A stretch of 64,000 bases of DNA, from assembly GCF_014197915.1 (NCBI RefSeq), contig NZ_JACIGK010000011.1, positions 87,503 through 151,502 of the forward strand. The letters run 5' to 3'. Below the pieces are notes generated by a model. The model was not told where the DNA came from, searched no databases, and worked only from the letters and a program-made list of their open reading frames with translations. Source of the stretch: Roseospira visakhapatnamensis. GTDB taxonomy: Bacteria > Pseudomonadota > Alphaproteobacteria > Rhodospirillales > Rhodospirillaceae. Shown one piece after another: positions 1 through 8,319 of this stretch. Numbering within the stretch: the first letter of the stretch is position 1; the number at the start of each line of letters is the position of its first letter. The position numbers were made by a program, and so were the translations under genes.

Positions 1-403
1 CAGCATCTGCGACGTCGTCAGCCAGAACCGGTCCGGCAAGCCGCGCAGTTGCCAGTTCTCCTGGTACTGCGACGGACGCAGCGACCGGCCGACCAATGCC
101 ACGGCCTGGCGCAGTTCGGTGCTGCTGGCCAAGTCCCTGCTGACGCGCAACAACGCCATCAGCGACCTCACCGGCGGCGCCCTCTGGTACCACAACCGTA
201 CCGTGAATCCGGGCTGGGCGGGCCGGCTGGCCTTCGCCACCCGGGTCGGCGACCACTACTTCTATCGCGAGACCGGGCCGCGCCTGGAACAGGCCCGGCA
301 GCCGCCGCAGACCTTCGCCGACTGGACCGAGGCCCAGCAGGCCGAGACCGCTGGACCGACCACCGCGCGCGAGGATGGCCAGGTGGCCCGAACCCGGCGC
401 TGA
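1..403 (+). CDS. SleB-like cell wall hydrolase, C-terminal part (5' end outside window)
   Basis: This is the end of an open reading frame in frame 2 that is already open at the window edge. About 133 residues are visible. The segment around SICDVVSQNR and QFSWYCDGR matches the C-terminal half of the Hydrolase_2 (SleB/CwlJ) family of peptidoglycan hydrolases, where a Cys-Asp-Val-Val stretch is followed by a QFSW-x-C-DG motif. A second conserved patch, GALWYHNRTVNPGW, lies further on. The catalytic glutamate normally sits upstream and cannot be checked here. The tail after about position 300 is low-complexity and probably unstructured. A strong terminator follows at 465-492. The family call is confident; the exact peptidoglycan substrate is not known. 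Confidence 0.8.
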   Translation, partial: SICDVVSQNRSGKPRSCQFSWYCDGRSDRPTNATAWRSSVLLAKSLLTRNNAISDLTGGALWYHNRTVNPGWAGRLAFATRVGDHYFYRETGPRLEQARQPPQTFADWTEAQQAETAGPTTAREDGQVARTRR

Positions 404-404
404 C

Positions 405-452
405 CCCGGCCCCGCGCGGGCGGGGTTGCCCGGCCCCGCGCGGGCGGGGTTG
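405..452. repeat. perfect 24-bp tandem duplication, each copy a hairpin
   Basis: Positions 405-428 and 429-452 are identical 24-mers. Each contains CCCCGC, a GCGG loop and GCGGGG, so each can fold into its own 6-bp GC-only hairpin. The pair starts 2 bp after the hydrolase stop codon and precedes the terminator at 465-492. Confidence 0.85.
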
Positions 453-464
453 ACAGATCCAGGG

Positions 465-492
465 GGGCGGGCCATCACGGCCTGCCCTTTTT
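465..492 (+). terminator. Rho-independent terminator of the hydrolase gene
   Basis: GGGCGGGCC (465-473) pairs with GGCCTGCCC (479-487) with one G-U pair across a 5-nt loop, and five T residues follow (488-492). It ends transcription of the hydrolase before asd. Confidence 0.8.
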
Positions 493-561
493 GCATGGGG
501 GCGGACGGGCCGTCGCGCCCGGTCCCCCCCGCACTCACACCGTGGAAGGACGCGAACAGAC

Positions 562-1602
562 ATGGCGTACCGTGACGAGGGATACCGCGTGGCGGTGATC
601 GGCGCGACGGGCAACGTGGGCCGCGAGATGCTGGCCATCCTGGCGGAGCGCGCGTTCCCCGTGAAGGAGGTCGTGGCCCTCGCCTCGTCGCGTTCGGCGG
701 GGCGCGAGGTCTCCTTCGGCGAGGACGACGTTCTCAAGGTCCGGGACCTGGAGACCTACGACTTCACCGGCACCGACATCGCCCTGTCGTCGCCCGGCGC
801 CAAGGTGTCGTCGGTGCATGCGCCCCGCGCCGCCAAGGCCGGCTGCGTGGTGATCGACAACACCTCGTTCTTCCGCATGGATCCGGACGTGCCGCTGGTG
901 GTGCCCGAGGTCAACCCGCAGGCCCTGGCCGGATTCCGCAAGAAGCGCATCATCGCCAACCCCAACTGCTCGACCATGCAGATGGTGGTGCCGTTGAAGC
1001 CGTTGCATGACGCCTTCGGCATCCGGCGTGTGGTCGTGTCCACCTATCAGTCCACCTCCGGCGGCGGCAAGGAGGCCATGGACGAGCTGTTCGACCAGAC
1101 GCGCGGCATCTACGTCAACCAGCCCTGGCGCGACTTCCAGAGCAAGTTCCCCAAGCAGATCGCCTTCAACGTCATCCCCCACATCGACGTCTTCATGGAC
1201 GACGGCTCCACCAAGGAGGAGTGGAAGATGAACGTCGAGACGCGCAAGATCCTGGACCCGAAGATCAAGGTGCACGCCAACTGCGCCCGCGTGCCCTCGT
1301 TCATCGGCCATGCCGAGTACATCAACATCGAGACGGACAAGCCCATCGACGTCGACGCCGCCCGCGCCATCCTGCGCGAGGCCGAGGGCGTGTCGGTCGT
1401 CGACCACCGCCAGGACGAGGGCTATGTCACCCCCGCCGAATGCGCGGGCGAGGACGCCGTCTACGTCTCGCGCATGCGCGACGACGCCACCGTGGAGAAC
1501 GGCCTGTCGTTCTGGTGCGTCTCCGACAACCTGCGCAAGGGCGCGGCCCTGAACACGGTGCAGATCGCCGAGGTTCTGTGCCGCGACTATCTGGACACGT
1601 GA
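562..1602 (+). CDS. asd: Aspartate-semialdehyde dehydrogenase
   Basis: This enzyme reduces L-aspartyl-4-phosphate to aspartate semialdehyde with NADPH, the branch point to lysine/diaminopimelate, methionine and threonine. The 346-residue product has the N-terminal nucleotide-binding motif VAVIGATGNVGREML. The active-site cysteine lies in ANPNCSTMQM, about residue 136. The conserved SGGGKEAMDEL and NCARVPSFIGHAEYINIE stretches are present. The length is typical for the family. The start ATG at 562 follows GGAAGGACG at 544-552. The gene stands alone between two terminator-like hairpins, so it is probably transcribed by itself. Confidence 0.96.
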   Translation: MAYRDEGYRVAVIGATGNVGREMLAILAERAFPVKEVVALASSRSAGREVSFGEDDVLKVRDLETYDFTGTDIALSSPGAKVSSVHAPRAAKAGCVVIDNTSFFRMDPDVPLVVPEVNPQALAGFRKKRIIANPNCSTMQMVVPLKPLHDAFGIRRVVVSTYQSTSGGGKEAMDELFDQTRGIYVNQPWRDFQSKFPKQIAFNVIPHIDVFMDDGSTKEEWKMNVETRKILDPKIKVHANCARVPSFIGHAEYINIETDKPIDVDAARAILREAEGVSVVDHRQDEGYVTPAECAGEDAVYVSRMRDDATVENGLSFWCVSDNLRKGAALNTVQIAEVLCRDYLDT

Positions 1603-1640
1603 TGACGCCGCGCGAGGCCATCACCTGGACTCTGAAACGA

Positions 1641-1665
1641 ACCGCGCGGTAAAACTCCGCGCGGT
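1641..1665. terminator. 9-bp hairpin between asd and alaS
   Basis: ACCGCGCGG (1641-1649) and CCGCGCGGT (1657-1665) are perfect inverted repeats with a 7-nt loop. There is no T-run, so this is either a weak terminator for asd or a leader structure of alaS. Confidence 0.5.
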
Positions 1666-1731
1666 CCCCGAGACCCCTCGCAGGGGCGCCGGTCGGGGGA
1701 GCCCAGATCGGGGACGGGAACCAGGAACGCC

Positions 1732-4395
1732 ATGCAGACCACCAGCCAGATCCGCCAGACCTTCATCGACTTCTTCCGGGCCGAGGGACACGAGCACGTC
1801 GCGTCAAGCCCGCTGGTGCCGTTGAACGACCCGACGCTGATGTTCACCAATGCCGGGATGGTGCCGTTCAAGAACGTCTTCACCGGCAACGAGTCCCGTC
1901 CCTATAAGCGCGCCGTGACGTCACAGAAATGTGTGCGTGCCGGTGGCAAGCACAATGACCTGGACAACGTTGGCTACACGGCGCGTCATCATACTTTCTT
2001 CGAGATGCTTGGTAACTTCTCCTTTGGAGATTACTTCAAGGAAGAGGCCATAGATTTCGCCTGGCGCCTGGTGACCAGGGAATACGGCCTGCCCGCCGAG
2101 CGCCTGCTGGTGACCGTGCACAGCAGCGACGAGGACGCCGCCGCCCTGTGGCGCAAGGTCGCCGGGCTGCCCGACGACCGGATCCTGCGCATCCCGACCT
2201 CGGACAATTTCTGGATGATGGGCGAGACCGGCCCCTGCGGTCCCTGTTCCGAGATTTTCTACGACCACGGCGCGCACATCCCCGGCGGCCCGCCCGGCAG
2301 CCCCGACGAGGACGGCGATCGCTTCATCGAGATCTGGAATCTCGTGTTCATGCAGTTCGAGCAGCTGTCGAAGGACGAGCGCGTCGATCTGCCGCACCCG
2401 TCCATCGACACCGGAATGGGGCTGGAGCGCCTGGCCGCCGTGCTGCAGGGCCAGCACGACAACTACGACATCGACCTGATGCGCACCCTGATCGAGGCCA
2501 TCGCCGACGCCGCCGGCACCGACCCCGACGGGCCGCACAAGGTCAGCCATCGCGTAATCGCCGATCACCTGCGCTCCTGCGGCTTCCTGGTCGCCGACGG
2601 CGTGCTGCCCTCCAACGAGGGACGGGGCTACGTGCTCCGCCGCATCATGCGGCGGGCCATGCGCCACGCCCACCAGATGGGATGCGCCGATCCGCTCATG
2701 CACCGGCTGGTGCCGACGCTGGTGCGCGAGATGGGCCAGACCTTCACCGAACTGGACCGCGCCCAGGCCCTGATCACCGAGACGCTGAAGCTGGAGGAAA
2801 CCCGCTTCAAGCAAATGCTCGACCGGGGCTTGCGCCTGCTGGCCGAGGAGACCGCCAGCCTGCCCGAGGGCGGAACGCTGCCCGGCACGGTGGCGTTCAA
2901 GCTGTACGACACCTTCGGTTTCCCCCTGGACCTGACCCAGGACGCCTTGCGGAGCCAGGGCCTGACGCTGGACACCGCCGGCTTCGACGACGCCATGGCG
3001 CGCCAGCGCGCCGAGGCCCGCAAGGCGTGGTCCGGGTCCGGCGACGCGGCCACCGAGAAGGTGTGGTTCGACCTGCGCGAGACCCTGGGCGGCAGCGACT
3101 TCCTGGGCTACGCCACCGACAGCGCCGAGGGCTGCGTCCAGGCCCTGGTGGTGGACGGCACGCCGGTCGACAGCGTCGCGCCGGGCACCGACGCGGCGCT
3201 GATCGCCAACCAGTCGCCGTTCTATGGCGAGTCCGGCGGCCAGATGGGGGACACCGGCGTCATCCAGGTGGCCGGCAAGGGGCTCCTGCGGGTGCGCGAC
3301 ACCCACAAGATGGTGGGCGACCTGATCGTTCATCGCGGCACGGTGGAGGGCGGCCCGATCGCCGTCGGCGACGAGGCGCTGTTCACCGTGGACGCGGCGC
3401 GCCGCGCCGCGCTGCGGGCGCATCACTCGGCCACCCACCTTCTGCACCAGGCCCTGCGCCACGAACTGGGCGACCATGTCACGCAGAAAGGCTCGCTGGT
3501 GGCACCGGACCGGCTGCGCTTCGACATCAGCCACCCCAAGCCGCTGTCGGCCGAGCAAATCGCCCGCGTCGAGGCCGAGGTCAACACCCAGATCCGCGCC
3601 AACACGCCCGTCACCACCCGGTTGATGGACCCCGAGGCGGCCATTCAGGCCGGGGCCATGGCCCTGTTCGGCGAGAAGTACGGCGACGAGGTGCGCGTGG
3701 TCTCCATGGGGGCCGAGGACCGCGACCACGGGCGGCCGGTGTTCTCGGTGGAACTGTGCGGCGGCACCCACGTCGGCCGCACCGGCGACATCGGCCTGCT
3801 GAAAATCGTGTCCGAAAGCGCGGTGTCCGCCGGCGTGCGGCGCATCGAGGCGGTGGTGGGCGCGAGCGCCCTGGCCTGGCTGGGGCAGCGTGACACCCTG
3901 TTGACCCAGGCCACCGACATGCTGCGGGTCACGCCGGCCGACCTGCCCGCCCGCGTGCAGGCGCTGCTGGACGAGCGCCGCCGCCTGGAAAAGGAGCTGG
4001 GCGACCTGCGCAAGAAGGTGGCCCTGGGCGGCGGGGGCGGCGGCGAGGCCCCGGCGTCCGCCCCCCGGACGGTGGCCGGGGTGGCCTTCGTCGGACGCCT
4101 GCTGGCCGACGTGCCGCCCAAGGACCTGAAGGGCATGGCCGACGAGATCAAAAAACAGATCGGCAGCGGTATAGTCGCCCTGGTGTCCGCGGGCGAAAGT
4201 AAGGTATCTTTGGTCGTGGCCGTCACCGACGACCTGAAAGGCACCCATGATGCCGTGGCCCTGGTCCGCGCCGGCGCCGCCGTCGTTGGCGGCAAGGGCG
4301 GCGGGGGGCGGCCGGACATGGCGCAGGCCGGCGGCCCCGACGCCGACAAGGCGGCCGAGGCGCTGGCGGCCATCGAGGCGGCCGTCGCGGGATAG
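1732..4395 (+). CDS. alaS: Alanyl-tRNA synthetase
   Basis: This cytoplasmic class II synthetase charges tRNA-Ala with alanine. The product has 887 residues, normal for bacterial AlaRS. The N-terminal catalytic core is clear, including [12 protein letters not shown] and the [18 protein letters not shown] region. The editing domain carries HHSATHLLH, and the second zinc-binding half is in [16 protein letters not shown]. The C-Ala oligomerisation domain follows a glycine- and alanine-rich linker at about residues 760-780. Codons between 1921 and about 2060, and again near 4141-4220, use A/T-ending synonyms far more often than the rest of the gene (see findings). The start ATG is at 1732. A hairpin follows the stop codon. 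Confidence 0.97.
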   Translation: MQTTSQIRQTFIDFFRAEGHEHVASSPLVPLNDPTLMFTNAGMVPFKNVFTGNESRPYKRAVTSQKCVRAGGKHNDLDNVGYTARHHTFFEMLGNFSFGDYFKEEAIDFAWRLVTREYGLPAERLLVTVHSSDEDAAALWRKVAGLPDDRILRIPTSDNFWMMGETGPCGPCSEIFYDHGAHIPGGPPGSPDEDGDRFIEIWNLVFMQFEQLSKDERVDLPHPSIDTGMGLERLAAVLQGQHDNYDIDLMRTLIEAIADAAGTDPDGPHKVSHRVIADHLRSCGFLVADGVLPSNEGRGYVLRRIMRRAMRHAHQMGCADPLMHRLVPTLVREMGQTFTELDRAQALITETLKLEETRFKQMLDRGLRLLAEETASLPEGGTLPGTVAFKLYDTFGFPLDLTQDALRSQGLTLDTAGFDDAMARQRAEARKAWSGSGDAATEKVWFDLRETLGGSDFLGYATDSAEGCVQALVVDGTPVDSVAPGTDAALIANQSPFYGESGGQMGDTGVIQVAGKGLLRVRDTHKMVGDLIVHRGTVEGGPIAVGDEALFTVDAARRAALRAHHSATHLLHQALRHELGDHVTQKGSLVAPDRLRFDISHPKPLSAEQIARVEAEVNTQIRANTPVTTRLMDPEAAIQAGAMALFGEKYGDEVRVVSMGAEDRDHGRPVFSVELCGGTHVGRTGDIGLLKIVSESAVSAGVRRIEAVVGASALAWLGQRDTLLTQATDMLRVTPADLPARVQALLDERRRLEKELGDLRKKVALGGGGGGEAPASAPRTVAGVAFVGRLLADVPPKDLKGMADEIKKQIGSGIVALVSAGESKVSLVVAVTDDLKGTHDAVALVRAGAAVVGGKGGGGRPDMAQAGGPDADKAAEALAAIEAAVAG

Positions 4396-4398
4396 GGA

Positions 4399-4424
4399 CC
4401 GCCCGCGCGCGGTCGCGCGGGCGG
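4399..4424 (+). terminator. GC-rich hairpin after alaS
   Basis: CCGCCCGCGC (4399-4408) and GCGCGGGCGG (4415-4424) form a perfect 10-bp stem with a 6-nt loop, 4 bp after the alaS stop. There is no T tract, so termination may need Rho. Confidence 0.55.
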
Positions 4425-4545
4425 GGCCATGCCGGCCGAAAGGACGGGCGGGGGTCGTGGACCCGACAGCGCGTCTTGAGGCTGGACCGGGTCTGGAAAC
4501 CCGCTTCGAAGTGGTGTTCAATGATCCCGAGACCCTGTGGAATCC

Positions 4546-4574
4546 TTGACGGAGCTGCGAAATTGGCCTTTATA
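4546..4574 (+). promoter_or_regulatory. sigma70-type promoter for cheY
   Basis: TTGACG (4546-4551) and TTTATA (4569-4574) are separated by exactly 17 bp. The surrounding DNA is locally A/T-richer than its neighbours. The cheY start is about 150 bp downstream. Confidence 0.5.
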
Positions 4575-4723
4575 GCAAGGCATACGCGAGGCGGGACGGC
4601 CCGTCGCCGCGCTTGGGCCGATGGATCGCATGCCCTTGGAGGCCACGTGCCAAGGCGGGGCGCCGATCCGGCTCCCGTTCACCGCCGACCTCCGATCGAG
4701 CGCTCGGGAAGCGAAGGTTCGTC

Positions 4724-5095
4724 ATGAAATCTTGCCTGATCGTGGACGATTCCAAGGTCATCCGAATGGTGGCCAAGAAAATCCTTCAGGAACTGGACTT
4801 CGAGACCGAGGAAGCCGAGGATGGTCGCGGCGCCCTTGAAATCTGCAAGGACCATCTGCCAACCGCAGTGTTGCTCGACTGGAACATGCCGATCATGAGC
4901 GGCATCGAGTTCCTTCGCGAGTTGCGCGCCCTCCCTGGCGGCAACGAGCCCGTCGTCGTCTTCTGTACCACGGAAAACGACATCGACCACATCCAGGAAG
5001 CCATCCAGGCAGGCGCCAACGAATACATCATGAAGCCGTTCGACAGCGAAATCCTTCAGTCGAAGTTCGCGCAGGTCGGCCTGATCGGGGAATAG
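4724..5095 (+). CDS. cheY: CheY-type single-domain response regulator
   Basis: This 123-residue stand-alone receiver domain carries phosphate from a CheA kinase to the flagellar motor or to another partner. All receiver residues are present: the acidic pair D8/D9 in IVDDS, phospho-acceptor D52 in LLDWNMP, a Thr in FCTTEN, and K104 in YIMKPF. The start at 4724 places the first strand directly at the N-terminus and follows GGGAAGCGAAGG. The longer open frame upstream has no receiver similarity. It lies upstream of cheB and cheR but is separated by a 438-bp leader. CheA and CheW are not in the window. CheY-like regulators are common, so a non-chemotactic role is possible. Confidence 0.85.
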   Translation: MKSCLIVDDSKVIRMVAKKILQELDFETEEAEDGRGALEICKDHLPTAVLLDWNMPIMSGIEFLRELRALPGGNEPVVVFCTTENDIDHIQEAIQAGANEYIMKPFDSEILQSKFAQVGLIGE

Positions 5096-5210
5096 CGGCC
5101 ACCGGGTGCCCGTCGATCCCCCGCAGGGAGCGGTCAGCCAATCGCCCTGGGACTCCGGGACGCGGCAACGCCAAGACCCGGGGAGCCGTTCTCGATCGCC
5201 ACAAGACGTG

Positions 5211-5258
5211 TCGCCTGGTCAAGGGGTCGCCTGGCCAAGGGGTCGCCTGGCCAACGGG
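5211..5258 (+). repeat. three tandem 16-bp repeats
   Basis: The copies are TCGCCTGGTCAAGGGG (5211-5226), TCGCCTGGCCAAGGGG (5227-5242) and TCGCCTGGCCAACGGG (5243-5258). Copies 1 and 2 differ at one base, as do copies 2 and 3. Confidence 0.9.
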
Positions 5259-5311
5259 CTGCGAAAGCGTGCGAGGCAACCGGGAACCGGAGCGGTCGGT
5301 GATCAGGGTGT

Positions 5312-5339
5312 CTGGTGTGAAAACGCTGGTGTGAAGACG
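5312..5339 (+). repeat. two tandem 14-bp repeats
   Basis: CTGGTGTGAAAACG (5312-5325) is followed directly by CTGGTGTGAAGACG (5326-5339), with one mismatch. They lie about 190 bp upstream of the cheB start. Confidence 0.85.
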
Positions 5340-5533
5340 CTATGGAGATCGCGGGCCTTGGTGCCCCGACGGGGGTTTCGACAGGGGGACCGTGCGGCGA
5401 TGTCGTCGTGGTTCGGCGTCTGGCGTAACAGCCGACGTCACCGCAGTCGCGGGGTCGGCGATCCGCCCCCTCTCCGGACCAGGATCGGCCGGTTCCGGGT
5501 GGACTCAATCGGAAAGCGGAGGGAAGCAGCGTC

Positions 5534-6721
5534 TTGTCATCGCCAACGTTCAGTGCAGGGGCGCGAAGCCCGGGCGGTGTCGGAAACGACCCGGTCCGCG
5601 TTATGGTGGTGGACGACTCCGCCGTGGTCCGCGGCCTTGAAACACGGATGCTGCAATCCGATCCGGACATCACGGTCGTCGCGTCTGTCTCCAATGGCCA
5701 ACTCGCCGTGCAGGCCCTGGACAAGCACGACATCGAGGTCGTGATCCTGGACATCGAGATGCCGGTCCTGGACGGGCTGTCGGCGTTGCCCAAGTTGCTG
5801 GCGCGCGACCCGGACCTGAAAATCATCATGGCCTCGACCCTGACGCTCCGCAACGCGGAGATCAGCCTTCAGGCCCTCCAGGCCGGTGCCACCGAGTACC
5901 TGCCCAAGCCCAGCGCATCCCGCGACATCACCGGCGACAGCCCGTTCAAGCGGGAGTTGGTGTCCAAGGTCAAGGCCCTGGGGCAGGCGCGCCGGCGGGG
6001 CGTGCGCCGCCCCGGCCCCGCCACCACCGCGGCCCGCTCGCGCGACTCGCTGGCCACGCGCACCGCCGCCGCGGCGGCCGCCATTCCCGCGCGCCCCGCG
6101 GTGCCGATCACCCTGCGTCGACCGGCGGTCACACCCGAGCCCGTCGACATCATCGCCATCGGCAGTTCAACCGGCGGCCCCCAGGCCCTGTTCGCGGTGC
6201 TGAGCAGCATCGCCAAGCTGGGGGGCGTGTCGCAGCCGATGCTGATCACCCAGCACATGCCGGCCACCTTTACGACCATCCTGGCCGGGCACATCAGCCG
6301 GATCGCCACCATGGAAGCGCGCGAGGCCGAGAACGGCGAGGTCGTTCGCAACAATCGGATCTACGTCGCGCCGGGGGATTATCACATGCTGGTGGAGAGC
6401 AAGGGCGTGGACAAGGTCCTGCGCCTGACCCAGGACCCACCGGAGAACTTCTGCCGGCCGGCGGTCGACCCGATGTTCCGCAGCGTGGCGCGAGCGTATG
6501 GTCGTCGCGTGTTGGGCGTGGTACTCACGGGGATGGGATCCGACGGGGCCAAGGGATCGGGAGACGTGGTCAAGGCCGGGGGCACCGTGATCGCCCAGGA
6601 CGAGGCCACCAGTGTCGTCTGGGGCATGCCCGGCGCCACCGCGCAAGCCGGGGTTTGCACGGCTATCCTGCCGGTGAATGACATCGGCCCCTGGATTTAC
6701 AAGATGGCGAGCAAGCGGTGA
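5534..6721 (+). CDS. cheB: CheB protein-glutamate methylesterase/deamidase
   Basis: CheB removes methyl groups from chemoreceptor glutamates and is activated by phosphorylation. The 395-residue product has an N-terminal receiver domain with D27/D28 in VVDDS and phospho-acceptor D73 in ILDIEMP. A long Ala/Arg/Pro-rich linker (about 150-200) follows, then the esterase domain. Its catalytic triad is visible: S212 in GSSTGGP, H241 in TQHMP and D337 in TGMGSDG. The best start is TTG at 5534, because GGAGGGAAG sits just upstream and the next in-frame ATG would remove part of the receiver domain. It overlaps cheR by 4 nt (GTGA), so the two are translationally coupled. Confidence 0.92.
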   Translation: MSSPTFSAGARSPGGVGNDPVRVMVVDDSAVVRGLETRMLQSDPDITVVASVSNGQLAVQALDKHDIEVVILDIEMPVLDGLSALPKLLARDPDLKIIMASTLTLRNAEISLQALQAGATEYLPKPSASRDITGDSPFKRELVSKVKALGQARRRGVRRPGPATTAARSRDSLATRTAAAAAAIPARPAVPITLRRPAVTPEPVDIIAIGSSTGGPQALFAVLSSIAKLGGVSQPMLITQHMPATFTTILAGHISRIATMEAREAENGEVVRNNRIYVAPGDYHMLVESKGVDKVLRLTQDPPENFCRPAVDPMFRSVARAYGRRVLGVVLTGMGSDGAKGSGDVVKAGGTVIAQDEATSVVWGMPGATAQAGVCTAILPVNDIGPWIYKMASKR

Positions 6722-7566
6722 CCATGAAACCGGATGATTTCGACTATGTCTCCAAGCTCCTGAAGGAGCGATCCGGGCTGGTCCTGACCAAGGACAAGTC
6801 GTACCTGCTGGAAAGCCGGCTGATGCCGCTTGCACGCAAAAGTGGCTTCAAGGGGCTCGATGATCTGGTCACCGCCGTGCGCCGCCGTGACACCGTCGTG
6901 GAACGGGCGGTGGTCGAGGCGATGACCACCAACGAGTCCTTTTTCTTCCGCGACAACAAGCCGTTCGACCAGTTTCGCACGATCGTGCTGCCGAACCTGC
7001 TGAAGGCGCGGGCCGCCAAGAAGTCCTTCCGGATCTGGAGCGCCGCCTGTTCCTCGGGCCAGGAACCCTATTCGCTGGCCATGATTCTCAAGGAGGAAGG
7101 CGCCAAGCTGGCCGGCTGGCGAATCGAGATCGTCGGCACCGACATCTCGGCCGACATCCTGAAGAAGGCCCGCGCCGGCACCTACAGCCAGTTCGAGGTC
7201 CAGCGCGGCATGCCCATGACCCTGCTGGTCAAGTACTTCAAGAAAAAGGACGAGAACTGGACCATCGATCCCTCCATCGCCTCCATGGTCCAGTTCAAGG
7301 AATGGAACCTGCTCGGTGACCTCAAGGCGCTCGGGCAATTCGATGTCGTGTTCTGCCGCAACGTGCTGATCTATTTCGACCAGCCCACCAAGACCAAGGT
7401 GCTGCGCAGCATGGCCGGCCTCATGCCGGACGATGCCGTGCTGTACCTGGGGGGCGCCGAGACGGTCCTCGGCATTTCCGATCAGTTCAAGCCGGTGCCC
7501 GGCCAGCGCGGCATTTATGCCGTCGCGCGCGGCTCCGCCGCCACCCTGGGCGCGCCGGGCGGCTAA
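6718..7566 (+). CDS. cheR: CheR protein-glutamate O-methyltransferase
   Basis: CheR methylates receptor glutamates using S-adenosylmethionine and opposes CheB in adaptation. The 282-residue product begins with the all-alpha N-terminal domain and continues into a Rossmann methyltransferase domain. This carries TTNESFFFRD, the SAM-binding stretch IWSAACSSGQEPYSLAM, and VVFCRNVLIYFD near the C-terminus. The GTG at 6718 overlaps the cheB stop; an ATG two codons later is an alternative. There is no TPR extension. The pairing with cheB supports the assignment. Confidence 0.94.
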   Translation: MTMKPDDFDYVSKLLKERSGLVLTKDKSYLLESRLMPLARKSGFKGLDDLVTAVRRRDTVVERAVVEAMTTNESFFFRDNKPFDQFRTIVLPNLLKARAAKKSFRIWSAACSSGQEPYSLAMILKEEGAKLAGWRIEIVGTDISADILKKARAGTYSQFEVQRGMPMTLLVKYFKKKDENWTIDPSIASMVQFKEWNLLGDLKALGQFDVVFCRNVLIYFDQPTKTKVLRSMAGLMPDDAVLYLGGAETVLGISDQFKPVPGQRGIYAVARGSAATLGAPGG

Positions 7567-7612
7567 CCGCGCACGGTCCGCGCCCGCTCACACACCCATC
7601 AAGGATCCCCCC

Positions 7613-7852
7613 ATGACCGGCATCAAGGAACGCGGCCAGTTCACCCTGGCCAACGGCCAGACCCTGGCCGACGGCATCAACACCGACGCCGCCACCCTGG
7701 CGCGCTTCAGCGGTCTTTCCGAACAGGCCGTCGCCGGCGTGCTGGCCGGCAAGACCTCCACCTGGGTGCGCTGCGCCAAGGTGACGCGCGCGCTGTCCGC
7801 CCTGGGCGCCAGCGACGCCAGCGAGGACGCGATTTCCCGCAAGGAAACCTGA
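7613..7852 (+). CDS. Small HTH-like protein of unknown function
   Basis: I do not recognise a named family. The 79-residue product has a central segment, LARFSGLSEQAVAGVLAG, that reads like a helix-turn-helix of the lambda-repressor/LacI type (small residue, Gly-Leu-Ser turn, then a second amphipathic helix). A further basic helix with TWVRCAKVTRALSAL follows. The ATG at 7613 has AAGGA 8 nt upstream; the longer upstream frame overlaps cheR out of frame and is not credible. It lies 46 bp after cheR on the same strand and could be co-transcribed. A DNA-binding regulator of the chemotaxis cluster is an inference only. Confidence 0.6.
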   Translation: MTGIKERGQFTLANGQTLADGINTDAATLARFSGLSEQAVAGVLAGKTSTWVRCAKVTRALSALGASDASEDAISRKET

Positions 7853-8319
7853 GCCCCGCCACGGGCCGTCCTCCGTCGACCCGAGTCCGCTGGTCCTGAC
7901 AACGGATGCTGTCTGCGTTCTTTTTGCCTGGATCAAAAGCGCACTGGTTTCAAACTGTTGTGCAGCGGCTCACGCCGTCAAGGATGGTTGCCTTGACGGC
8001 GTCGGGGGAACGTCGTCGCAACCGATGCACGAGCCCTCGACTCTCGGCGCGGCGACGCCAGCGAAGGTTGTAGGAAGCGGTTGCCAGGAGCGTGAGACGG
8101 CCCGTCAGGGATTCCTCCCCCCACCGTTCCGGGAGGGATCCCGGGGCCGGGACCCCATCCGGGTTCTCCCCCAGCGCCGCTGTGAAACAACGGTTGCGCG
8201 GTGGCGGGCTGTCGTTTAAGTCCGTGTGGTTTTGCCGCCGGAGGGTCATTGGGGCGACCTGATCACGGACCTTCCATGCACCGGGTCAGAGACCGGGCAC
8301 CGGATCGGGGAGACGGACC
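7853..8319 (+). other. intergenic region before the antiporter operon
   Basis: This gap of about 470 bp contains a perfect 12-bp inverted repeat (7972-8002) and a short A/T-rich patch near 7918-7960 with TTTTG and CAAAA half-sites. No supported gene was found. The antiporter promoter probably lies here but no clear boxes were seen. Confidence 0.4.
7972..8002. repeat. perfect 12-bp inverted repeat
   Basis: ACGCCGTCAAGG (7972-7983) and CCTTGACGGCGT (7991-8002) are perfect complements around a 7-nt loop. There is no T tract on either side. It may be a terminator of the chemotaxis operon or a protein-binding site. Confidence 0.7.

Larger units (their letters stand above)
4396..4723 (+). other. 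alaS-cheY intergenic region
   Basis: This gap of about 330 bp holds the alaS hairpin (4399-4424) and a promoter-like pair at 4546-4574. No coding signal was seen. Confidence 0.5.
5096..5533 (+). other. cheY-cheB intergenic region with tandem repeats
   Basis: This 438-bp gap contains three 16-bp tandem repeats (5211-5258) and two 14-bp tandem repeats (5312-5339). No convincing coding frame was found. It probably holds the cheB leader and promoter. Confidence 0.5.

Noticed and set aside
1921..4521. 866-codon open frame antisense to alaS
   Set aside because: It is a GC-bias shadow of alaS. The translation is rich in Gly, Gln, His and Val with no domain, and alaS is certain.
8025..8219. 64-codon plus-strand frame before mnhE
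   Set aside because: No ribosome-binding site, no similarity, and it overlaps the inverted-repeat region.
7950..8249. minus-strand frame with ASYNLRWRRR, faintly like a transposase C-terminus
   Set aside because: The similarity covers about ten residues with no catalytic motif and no target-site repeats.
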